Assembly (NCBI GenBank): GCA_958436995.1 | Contig: CAUBMI010000104.1 | Span: 1-5,016 of the forward strand | Direction: 5' to 3' | DNA: 5,016 nucleotides | From: an uncultured Collinsella sp. | GTDB lineage: Bacteria > Actinomycetota > Coriobacteriia > Coriobacteriales > Coriobacteriaceae | Shown here: positions 1-5,016 of the stretch, one piece after another | How the letters are laid out: every line of letters begins with the position of its first letter | Position numbering within the stretch: position 1 is the first letter of the stretch | Translations under genes and position numbers: made by a program | The notes under the pieces: model-generated | What the model saw: only the letters and a program-made list of their open reading frames with translations | Told to the model about the DNA's origin: nothing | The model's database searches: none

Positions 1-665
1 ACGACTGGATGGAGGAGCATTTCTACAATGCTCCCGTCGTGGCGCTGGCGCTCATCGTGTACGGCGTGCTGTTTATCGTGATCGAGAACTGGCGCGCGAG
101 CAAGCGCGAGGAAATGGCCGTTGCCGGTTCGTTTGGTTCGCGTGCTGTGGTGTCGGGTGGACGTCCCGCCGGTGCGCACTTTGCGGCGCCCGCCACGGCT
201 ACCGCTGAGGATGAGGACGATGACGAGAACCTGGACTTTGGTTCCATCGCCACGCTCGAGGACCTCAGCTGGAAGACTGCGCTGGGTATCGGCTGCTTCC
301 AGGTGCTTTCGCTGGTGCCTGGTACGTCTCGCTCCGGTTCTACCATCATCGGCGGCCTGCTTTTGGGCTGCACGCGCTCGGTGGCGTCTAAGTTCACGTT
401 CTTCCTGGCCATTCCTGTCATGTTTGGCGCGAGTGCGCTCAAGCTGGTCAAGTACTTCATCAAGGGCGGCACGTTCGGCACCAACGAGATCGCCATCTTG
501 GGCGTGGGCTGCGTTGTTGCCTTTGTGGTTTCGCTCATCGCCATCAAGTGGCTCATGGGCTTCGTCCGCCGTCACGACTTTAAGTGCTTCGGTGTTTACC
601 GCATCATCCTGGGCATCGTAGTGCTCGCATACTTCTTCGTTCTGGAGCCCATGCTCGGCCTCTAA
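1..665 (+). CDS. uppP: Undecaprenyl-diphosphatase (UppP/BacA), 5'-truncated by window edge
   Basis: UppP is an integral membrane enzyme that dephosphorylates undecaprenyl pyrophosphate to the monophosphate, recycling the lipid carrier for peptidoglycan and other envelope polymers; overexpression is linked to bacitracin resistance. The reading frame is open from base 3 and gives 220 visible codons ending in TAA at 663-665. The family signature PGTSRSGSTI starts at base 318 (fragment residue 106) and includes the conserved Ser-Arg-Ser-Gly. Hydrophobic segments are visible around fragment residues 11-29, 93-105, 130-149, 162-188 and 199-218. The upstream Glu-rich catalytic motif and first membrane helices lie outside the window, so the ATG at base 9 is an internal methionine and not the start. 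Compared with E. coli UppP, the stretch between the first visible helix and the signature is about 40-45 residues longer, because of a hydrophilic insert with the acidic run EDEDDDENLD. A strong terminator follows, so this gene probably ends its transcription unit. Confidence 0.95.
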   Translation, partial: DWMEEHFYNAPVVALALIVYGVLFIVIENWRASKREEMAVAGSFGSRAVVSGGRPAGAHFAAPATATAEDEDDDENLDFGSIATLEDLSWKTALGIGCFQVLSLVPGTSRSGSTIIGGLLLGCTRSVASKFTFFLAIPVMFGASALKLVKYFIKGGTFGTNEIAILGVGCVVAFVVSLIAIKWLMGFVRRHDFKCFGVYRIILGIVVLAYFFVLEPMLGL

Positions 666-709
666 CTTAGTCGACGCTGCGCGGCGGCCAGAGCGACAGC
701 TTGTCATTC

Positions 710-753
710 AAAGAGGGTGGCATGACCAAAAGGTCTATGCTGCCCTCTTTTTT
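710..753 (+). terminator. Intrinsic terminator downstream of uppP
   Basis: Bases 710-723 (AAAGAGGGTGGCAT) pair with 737-750 (ATGCTGCCCTCTTT). All 14 positions pair if two G-U wobbles are allowed. The stem continues inward through GACC (724-727) and GGTC (732-735) around an AAAA loop, leaving one bulged T at 736. A run of six T's closes the 3' side (748-753). It begins 45 bases after the uppP stop codon, which is what a Rho-independent terminator for uppP should look like. Confidence 0.9.
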
Positions 754-800
754 GGGCGATGGGGTGGGTCCGATGGTGGCGCACGGAGTCGTGGTGTGAT

Positions 801-831
801 TTGCGTCGGTGTCCGCGCGGCTCGGTATACT
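801..831 (+). promoter_or_regulatory. Candidate sigma70-type promoter for pcrA
   Basis: TATACT at 826-831 is a good -10 hexamer (5 of 6 to TATAAT). TTGCGT at 801-806 is a weak -35 match, with a 19-base spacer that is longer than the optimal 17. It lies after the uppP terminator and about 60 bases before the pcrA start codon, leaving a leader of roughly 55 bases. The placement is sensible, but the -35 and spacing are imperfect and there is no experimental support in the sequence. Confidence 0.45.
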
Positions 832-880
832 GGTACGGCTCAAACTATGGCGCTGCCCGCAGGCGCGCCGTCCGTCAGAT

Positions 881-886
881 GAGGAG
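881..886 (+). promoter_or_regulatory. Shine-Dalgarno sequence that fixes the pcrA start
   Basis: GAGGAG sits six bases upstream of the ATG at 893-895. This supports that ATG over the in-frame GTG at 809. The GTG would lie inside the candidate promoter, has no comparable purine-rich site in front of it, and would add 28 residues that do not look like a helicase N-terminus. Confidence 0.75.
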
Positions 887-892
887 TCGCCC

Positions 893-3793
893 ATGACCCA
901 GCCCCTGCCCTGGGAAAAGAACACTGCCGCGCCCGTGCCGCCCGCGCCGGAACCCGTGCCGCTCGATGCATACACCGCCCCCGCTGCGCCGGAGCCCGAG
1001 CTCGTTCCGCTCGACATCTACGACGCTCCCGCGCCGGCGCCCAAGCCCGCCAAGCCGCTCGTCGATATCGATAGCCTTAACCCCGCCCAGCGCGAGGCGG
1101 TCCTGACCACCGAGGGCCCGCTGCTGGTCCTTGCCGGTGCTGGCTCGGGCAAGACCCGCGTCCTGACCTTCCGCATCGCTCATATGCTCGGCGACCTGGG
1201 CGTTAAGCCTTGGCAGGTTCTTGCCATCACGTTTACCAACAAGGCCGCTGCCGAGATGCGCGAGCGTCTGGCGGCGCTCATCCCAAGCGGCACTCGTGGC
1301 ATGTGGGTGTGCACCTTCCACGCCATGTGCGTGCGCATGCTGCGCGAGGACGCCGACCTGCTGGGCTACACCGGTCAGTTCACCATCTATGACGACGATG
1401 ACTCAAAGCGCATGGTGCGTGACATTATGCAGGCGCTCGGCATTGAGCAAAAGCAGTTCCCCATCAACATGATCCGCAGCAAGATCAGCTCGGCCAAAAA
1501 CGCCATGATCGGGCCCGAGGACATGCTCAAATCCGCTGACAGCCCCAATGACAAAAAGGCCGCGCAGGTCTACTTGGAGCTGGAGCGCCGCCTGCGCGCC
1601 GCCAACGCGATGGACTTCGACGACCTGCTCGTGCGCACGCTCGAGCTGCTGCGCACCCGCCCCGAGGTGCTCGATAAGTACCAGGAGCGCTTCCGCTACA
1701 TTAGCGTCGACGAGTATCAGGACACCAACCACGTCCAGTACGAGATCGCCAACCTGCTGGCCGCCAAGTACCAAAACCTTATGGTCGTGGGCGACGACGA
1801 CCAGTCCATTTATAGCTGGCGTGGCGCCGACATCACCAATATCCTGGACTTTGAGCAGGACTTTAAAAACTGCAAGACCGTCAAGTTGGAGCAGAACTAT
1901 CGCTCCACGGGTCACATCCTGAGCGCCGCCAATGCCGTGGTGCGTCACAACTCGCAGCGCAAGGACAAGCGCCTGTTTACGGCCGAGGGCGATGGCGAGA
2001 AGATTCAGGCTTTCCAGGCAAGCGACGAGCGCGACGAGGGTCGCTGGATTGCCGGCGAGATCGAGAAGCTGCATGCCAAGGGTACGAGCTACGACGATAT
2101 CGCCGTGTTCTACCGCACCAACGCCCAGTCGCGTATCCTCGAAGATATGTTCCTGCGCGCGGGCGTGCCCTACAAGATCGTCGGCGGCACGCGATTCTTC
2201 GGCCGCGCCGAGATCCGCGATGTCATGGCCTACCTCAAGATGATCGTGAACCCGGCCGACGAGATGAGCGTCAAGCGCGTCATCAACACGCCGCGCCGCG
2301 GCATCGGCTCCACCTCGATCCAAAAGATCGAGCAGCTGGCGCGCGGCAACCGCTGCTCGTTCTTCCAGGCCTGCGAGATCGCAACAGCCGAGACGGGCAA
2401 GTTTAGTGCCAAGGTGCGCAACGGCCTGTCGAGTTTTGTGGCGCTGGTGCGCGAGGGCCGCCGCATGGACGGCGAGCTCAAGGACGTCGTCGAGATGATT
2501 GTCGATAAGACGGGCCTGCTGCAGGCGTTTCGCGCCGAGGGCACCATGGAGTCCGAGAGCCGCGCCGAGAACATCCAGGAATTCCTGGGCGTTGCCGCCG
2601 AATTTGAAGAGACGCACGAGGATATCGAGGGTACGCTCGAGAGCTTAGAAGAGCTGCGCGCAGCCGGTGTTGCCGACGTGCCTGCCGGCGCCGAGCCCGA
2701 GCCCGTCGTGGTGAGCGCGCCCGCGCCCGAGCCGGGACCGTCCGCGCCGGCGTCCTCGTTTGAAGCACTCGTTGGCGCGCGTGACGCCGCGGGTACCAAT
2801 CCGCTCGATAGCCTGGCCGCTCCGGCGCTCTCGCCGCAGGACGCCCTGGCCGCCGCCATCGCGGGCAACGCGTATGCCACGCCGACGGAGCTGCCGGCGG
2901 GTGCCGTGCATACCGACGAAATCGAGCGCACCTACGGTCCGCTTACCTGTAAGGCGCTGCCGGCGCTTATGGAATGGTTGGCCCTGCGCTCCGACCTGGA
3001 TTCCCTGGCCGGCGAGACGCATGCCATCACCATGATGACCATCCATTCCGCCAAGGGTCTGGAGTTCCCGGCGGTGTTCGTGGCCGGCATGGAGGAGGGC
3101 ATCTTCCCGCACGTGCACGACTTTGGCGGCAGCGACGATCCGGGCAAGCTCGAGGAAGAGCGTCGCCTGGCCTACGTCGCCATCACGCGCGCCCGCAAGC
3201 GCCTGTTCTTGACCTATGCGGCCACGCGTCGCACGTACGGCTCAACTTCTGCCAACCCGCGCTCGCGCTTCCTCAACGAGATTCCGTTTGAGGATATCGA
3301 GTTTAGTGGCATCGGTTCTGCCGGTTTTGAGGGCACGGGATGGGAGAAGCGTGGCGACCGTCGCGGCACCTTTGGCTCGGGCATGGGCTCGGATATGTAC
3401 GGCGGCAAGGTGTTTGGCTCGCATACGCGCTCAACCGGCGGGTCCGGTTCGCGCAGCGGATCGAGCTTCGACGATTTCTTTGGTGGCAGCACCTATGGCA
3501 CCGAGCGCCATCGCGGGGTTTCGCCCGACGCCGGCCGTGTTGCCTCGACCTTTGGGTCGGGCGCGCCGCGAGCTAAAAAGCCGTCGTCCAAGGTGTCGCC
3601 GACGGTGGAGCGCAAGGTCGACCGCGCCAGCGCGTCGCAGGACTTTGCCGCGGGCGATACCGTGAGCCACAAGACCTTTGGCACGGGTACCGTGATCTCG
3701 GTCGCCGGAGACATGATCGAGGTTCAGTTCGAAAAAACCGGCCAGACCAAAAAGCTGATGAAAGGTTTTGCACCGATCGTCAAGCTGTCGTGA
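893..3793 (+). CDS. pcrA: ATP-dependent 3'-5' DNA helicase PcrA/UvrD (superfamily 1A), extended form
   Basis: This cytoplasmic ATP-driven helicase/translocase acts in nucleotide excision repair, removal of recombinase filaments, plasmid rolling-circle replication and RNA polymerase backtracking. All SF1A motifs are present in the 966-residue product: Q motif NPAQREAV (63-70), Walker A GAGSGKT (82-88), Ia TFTNKAAAEMRER (113-125), Ib TFHAMCVRML (141-150), II DEYQDTN (273-279), III GDDDQSIYSWRGAD (300-313), IV LEQNYRST (332-339), the 2B-domain RRGIG segment (468-472), V MTIHSAKGLEFP (715-726) and VI RRLAYVAITRARKRL (757-771). A C-terminal Tudor-like module (about 918-965, GDTVSHKTFGTGTV to KGFAPIVKL) corresponds to the RNA-polymerase-binding domain of PcrA/UvrD. 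Typical PcrA is about 720-780 residues. The excess lies in a Pro/Ala-rich N-terminus (about 1-60), an insert before motif V (about 578-688), and a Gly/Ser-rich linker (about 805-915). No catalytic residue appears lost. The Tudor module and motif pattern favour PcrA/UvrD over Rep or the AddAB/RecB families. Confidence 0.96.
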   Translation: MTQPLPWEKNTAAPVPPAPEPVPLDAYTAPAAPEPELVPLDIYDAPAPAPKPAKPLVDIDSLNPAQREAVLTTEGPLLVLAGAGSGKTRVLTFRIAHMLGDLGVKPWQVLAITFTNKAAAEMRERLAALIPSGTRGMWVCTFHAMCVRMLREDADLLGYTGQFTIYDDDDSKRMVRDIMQALGIEQKQFPINMIRSKISSAKNAMIGPEDMLKSADSPNDKKAAQVYLELERRLRAANAMDFDDLLVRTLELLRTRPEVLDKYQERFRYISVDEYQDTNHVQYEIANLLAAKYQNLMVVGDDDQSIYSWRGADITNILDFEQDFKNCKTVKLEQNYRSTGHILSAANAVVRHNSQRKDKRLFTAEGDGEKIQAFQASDERDEGRWIAGEIEKLHAKGTSYDDIAVFYRTNAQSRILEDMFLRAGVPYKIVGGTRFFGRAEIRDVMAYLKMIVNPADEMSVKRVINTPRRGIGSTSIQKIEQLARGNRCSFFQACEIATAETGKFSAKVRNGLSSFVALVREGRRMDGELKDVVEMIVDKTGLLQAFRAEGTMESESRAENIQEFLGVAAEFEETHEDIEGTLESLEELRAAGVADVPAGAEPEPVVVSAPAPEPGPSAPASSFEALVGARDAAGTNPLDSLAAPALSPQDALAAAIAGNAYATPTELPAGAVHTDEIERTYGPLTCKALPALMEWLALRSDLDSLAGETHAITMMTIHSAKGLEFPAVFVAGMEEGIFPHVHDFGGSDDPGKLEEERRLAYVAITRARKRLFLTYAATRRTYGSTSANPRSRFLNEIPFEDIEFSGIGSAGFEGTGWEKRGDRRGTFGSGMGSDMYGGKVFGSHTRSTGGSGSRSGSSFDDFFGGSTYGTERHRGVSPDAGRVASTFGSGAPRAKKPSSKVSPTVERKVDRASASQDFAAGDTVSHKTFGTGTVISVAGDMIEVQFEKTGQTKKLMKGFAPIVKLS

Positions 3794-3803
3794 TTCCGGC
3801 GGC

Positions 3804-3927
3804 CCCGGACAGGCGCCATGGACAACATCGCCTGCTCGGACAGTCCTGACTCGCACGGAGAGCACATTAAGTGCTCTCCGGCTCGTGCGGAACTCGCGAT
3901 CGACGTTGCCCATGGCGCCTGTCCGGG
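3804..3927. repeat. 124-bp imperfect palindrome with perfect 18-bp terminal arms
   Basis: The outer arms CCCGGACAGGCGCCATGG (3804-3821) and CCATGGCGCCTGTCCGGG (3910-3927) are exact reverse complements. Pairing continues inward: 3822-3830 (ACAACATCG) against 3901-3909 (CGACGTTGC) matches except at two A-C positions. At the centre, CGGAGAGCAC (3856-3865) and GTGCTCTCCG (3871-3880) form a perfect 10-bp stem around an ATTAA loop, and CGCACG (3852-3857) can alternatively pair with CGTGCG (3884-3889). It starts 10 bases after the pcrA stop codon. It could be a REP-like or MITE-like dispersed element, or a large RNA hairpin at the pcrA 3' end. No target-site duplication is obvious at its edges. Confidence 0.8.
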
Positions 3928-3948
3928 TCCTTGGGCAACGTTGCTGTA

Positions 3949-3976
3949 CGACCGTTGCTCTGCTCGGTCGCTTTTT
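3949..3976 (+). terminator. Possible intrinsic terminator for pcrA
   Basis: CGACCG (3949-3954) and CGGTCG (3965-3970) form a perfect 6-bp stem with a 10-base loop, followed by CTTTTT (3971-3976). The stem is short and the loop rather large, so it is weaker than the uppP terminator. It is the only hairpin in this intergenic region followed directly by a run of T's on the + strand. It lies about 155 bases after the pcrA stop codon, beyond the large palindrome. Confidence 0.5.
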
Positions 3977-4015
3977 GGTCTGGAGAGCCGGGTGGGCTGA
4001 TATATGGATATGAGT

Positions 4016-4048
4016 AGGGGCTCTCCCGCACATGAACGAGGGGCCCCT
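4016..4048. terminator. GC-rich hairpin, terminator-like, copy A
   Basis: AGGGGCTCT (4016-4024) pairs with GGGGCCCCT (4040-4048) over nine positions using two G-U wobbles, with a 15-base loop. Neither side carries a clear T-run, so termination strength is uncertain. Its left half, AGGGGCTCTCCCG (4016-4028), is identical to 4133-4145 in the second hairpin, and CCCCTTGT (4044-4051) recurs at 4162-4169, so the two hairpins are related in sequence. Confidence 0.45.
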
Positions 4049-4130
4049 TGTGCTTTGGCCTTTGATGATTGAACGTTTTATGCTGCTCAGCATCATTTCA
4101 ATTAGTTACTAAAATGTTTATGAAATGAGG

Positions 4131-4168
4131 CAAGGGGCTCTCCCGTATGTGGACGGGGGAGCCCCTTG
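4131..4168. terminator. Strong bidirectional hairpin at the manA 3' end, copy B
   Basis: CAAGGGGCTCTCCCGT (4131-4146) and ACGGGGGAGCCCCTTG (4153-4168) form a 16-bp stem with a single wobble position and a 6-base loop. It lies 24 bases beyond the manA stop codon, a typical distance for that gene's terminator on the - strand. The - strand sequence after the stem (CCTCATTTCATAAACATTTT) is AT-rich but has no uninterrupted T-run. The + strand side (TTGCGTTTGGGTTGTTG) is moderately T-rich, so it may also stop read-through from pcrA. Confidence 0.65.
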
Positions 4169-4192
4169 TTGCGTTTGGGTTGTTGTGGTGGC

Positions 4193-5016
4193 TTACAGGT
4201 GCGAGATGATCAGTTCCATTTTGCCTTCGAGGTCGATGGAGGTGACGGTGCTGGGGGCCAGCAGGTGGCTTCCCTTGTGGACTGCCTCGCCGCAGACGGT
4301 GCCTTCGCCGTCGATGACCGACAGACACATGAAGGGCCAGTGCTGGTCGAGGGTCTTGCTGCCGTTGACGCGCACGCGATCGACGGTGTAGCAGGGGTTG
4401 GACTCGAGCTCGGTCACGCCGTCGACCTCGGGCGCGGTCACGGTGCCGTCGGTCGGAGCCTGGACATTAAAATCGATGCAGTCGAGGCTCTGCTCAATGT
4501 GCAGCGGGCGCAGCTTGCCGTCGGTGCCGGGGCGGTCGTAGTCGTACAGGCGATAGGTCACATCGCTCGACTGCTGCGTCTCCAAAATGAGCGTGCCGGT
4601 CTTGATGGCGTGCACAGTACCGGAGTCAATCTGGAAAAAGTCGCCCTTGTGGATTGGCAGCACGTTGAGCATGTCATCCCAGCGGCCGTCCTCGATCATC
4701 TGTGCGGCCTCGGCGCGGTCATGCGCGCGCTGTCCGACGATGATTGTGGCGCCGGGCTCGCAATCCAGCACGTACCAGCACTCGGTTTTGCCCAGGCTGC
4801 CGTTTTCGTGCTCGGCGGCGTACTCGTCGTTGGGATGAATCTGGATCGAAAGGTCGTCCTTGGCGTCCAGAATCTTAATGAGCAGCGGGAACTCCTTGCT
4901 CTCGCAGTTGCCAAAGAGCTCACGGTGCTCGGACCACAGCCACGACAGCGTGTGGCCGGCATACGGGCCCTCCGCAATCTGGCAGTCGCCGTTGGGGTGG
5001 GCCGAGATGGCCCAGC
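4193..5016 (-). CDS. manA: Type I mannose-6-phosphate isomerase (ManA), 5'-truncated by window edge
   Basis: ManA is a cytoplasmic Zn-dependent cupin enzyme that interconverts mannose-6-phosphate and fructose-6-phosphate, feeding mannose into glycolysis or supplying GDP-mannose for glycan synthesis. The - strand frame stays open from the window edge to TAA at 4193-4195, giving 273 complete codons. The first visible residues, WAISAHPNGDC, match the early ESWE(V)SAHPNG region of short Bacillus-type ManA proteins, so about 35 N-terminal residues and the start are missing. Metal-site candidates are visible: Gln and His of IQIHPND (codons 4841-4843 and 4835-4837), Glu of GKTECWY (4781-4783) and His of DSGTVHAI (4610-4612). 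The segment ETQQSSDVTYRLYDYDR carries the family's conserved Arg. A C-terminal cupin-like part follows. The total length would be near 310 residues, normal for the short class. The GTG at 4769-4771 is an internal valine and not a start, because clear ManA sequence continues upstream of it. Confidence 0.95.
   Translation of the reverse strand, partial: WAISAHPNGDCQIAEGPYAGHTLSWLWSEHRELFGNCESKEFPLLIKILDAKDDLSIQIHPNDEYAAEHENGSLGKTECWYVLDCEPGATIIVGQRAHDRAEAAQMIEDGRWDDMLNVLPIHKGDFFQIDSGTVHAIKTGTLILETQQSSDVTYRLYDYDRPGTDGKLRPLHIEQSLDCIDFNVQAPTDGTVTAPEVDGVTELESNPCYTVDRVRVNGSKTLDQHWPFMCLSVIDGEGTVCGEAVHKGSHLLAPSTVTSIDLEGKMELIISHL

Larger units (their letters stand above)
3794..4192. other. Convergent intergenic region between pcrA and manA, dense in inverted repeats
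   Basis: These 399 bases separate two converging genes, and I find no convincing protein-coding gene in them. In order they hold a large imperfect palindrome (3804-3927), a small hairpin followed by five T's (3949-3976), a GC-rich hairpin (4016-4048), an AT-rich island (4061-4130) and a second GC-rich hairpin (4131-4168). The motif GGAGAGC or its complement recurs at 3857, 3873, 3982, 4020 and 4137, so several segments could pair in alternative ways. The most economical reading is a termination zone between convergent genes, possibly with an inserted palindromic repeat. Confidence 0.7.

Noticed and set aside
809..892. In-frame GTG at 809 as an alternative pcrA start
   Set aside because: It lies between the candidate -35 and -10 elements and lacks a good ribosome-binding site, whereas the ATG at 893 has GAGGAG six bases upstream.
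1403..2617. A 404-codon open frame on the - strand inside pcrA
   Set aside because: It is fully antisense to conserved helicase motifs and shows Leu/Ala/Val-rich translation typical of reverse-frame reading in GC-rich codon-biased DNA, with no recognisable domain.
3818..4000. A 60-codon + strand open frame starting in the left arm of the palindrome
   Set aside because: There is no Shine-Dalgarno sequence upstream of the ATG, its sequence is dictated by the inverted repeat and the T-tailed hairpin, and its translation resembles no known protein. It would deserve another look only if the reading frame were conserved among copies of the repeat.
3431..4096. A 221-codon - strand open frame spanning the pcrA 3' end and the intergenic palindrome
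   Set aside because: It overlaps the conserved Tudor-like coding region in antisense, reads through the inverted repeat and has no recognisable domain.
4080..4110. A promoter for a - strand or + strand small RNA in the AT-rich island
   Set aside because: TTGAAA and TAAAAC on the - strand are spaced by only 15 bases, and + strand hexamers are also poorly spaced. This is too weak to list as a feature.
3794..4192. A tRNA or other standard structured RNA in the convergent intergenic region
   Set aside because: I find no tRNA cloverleaf signature, such as a T-loop GGTTCRA with matching acceptor ends, and no recognisable riboswitch core. The hairpins fit terminators and a palindromic repeat better.
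4696..4977. A 93-codon - strand open frame overlapping manA in another frame
   Set aside because: The manA frame continues through this stretch with clear family motifs (SAHPNGDC, IQIHPND), so this is an out-of-frame shadow with an Arg-rich composition.

Overview
The window looks like chromosomal DNA of a GC-rich bacterium. The alanine/proline-rich linkers, strong G/C third-position preference and the three gene families are compatible with a Coriobacteriia-type actinobacterium such as Collinsella. That placement is an inference from style and not a database match. The genes are housekeeping genes, and I see no phage, transposase, CRISPR or defence genes.

Layout: (1) Bases 1-665, + strand: the 3' part of uppP (undecaprenyl-diphosphatase), whose 5' end lies outside the window. 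It carries an unusual hydrophilic, acidic insert between two membrane segments. (2) Bases 666-892: a short intergenic region with a strong intrinsic terminator for uppP (710-753), a plausible promoter (801-831) and a clear Shine-Dalgarno sequence. (3) Bases 893-3793, + strand: a complete pcrA/uvrD-type superfamily 1A DNA helicase of 966 codons. All helicase motifs are present. It is longer than usual because of a Pro/Ala-rich N-terminal extension, a roughly 110-residue low-complexity insert before motif V, and a Gly/Ser-rich linker before the C-terminal Tudor-like domain. (4) Bases 3794-4192: a 399-base convergent intergenic region full of inverted repeats. It holds a 124-bp imperfect palindrome with perfect 18-bp arms, a small U-tailed hairpin, and two sequence-related GC-rich hairpins that flank a 70-bp island of only 30% G+C. 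(5) Bases 4193-5016, - strand: manA (type I mannose-6-phosphate isomerase), whose 5' end lies outside the window.

The genes do not form one functional pathway. uppP recycles the lipid carrier for envelope polymers, pcrA handles DNA repair and transcription-replication conflicts, and manA links fructose-6-phosphate to mannose metabolism. uppP and pcrA appear to be separate transcription units, and pcrA and manA converge.

The part least explained by known genes is the convergent intergenic region. Several of its segments can pair with more than one partner, so it could be a multi-hairpin termination zone, a repeated palindromic element, or the site of a small RNA. The sequence alone does not decide between these.
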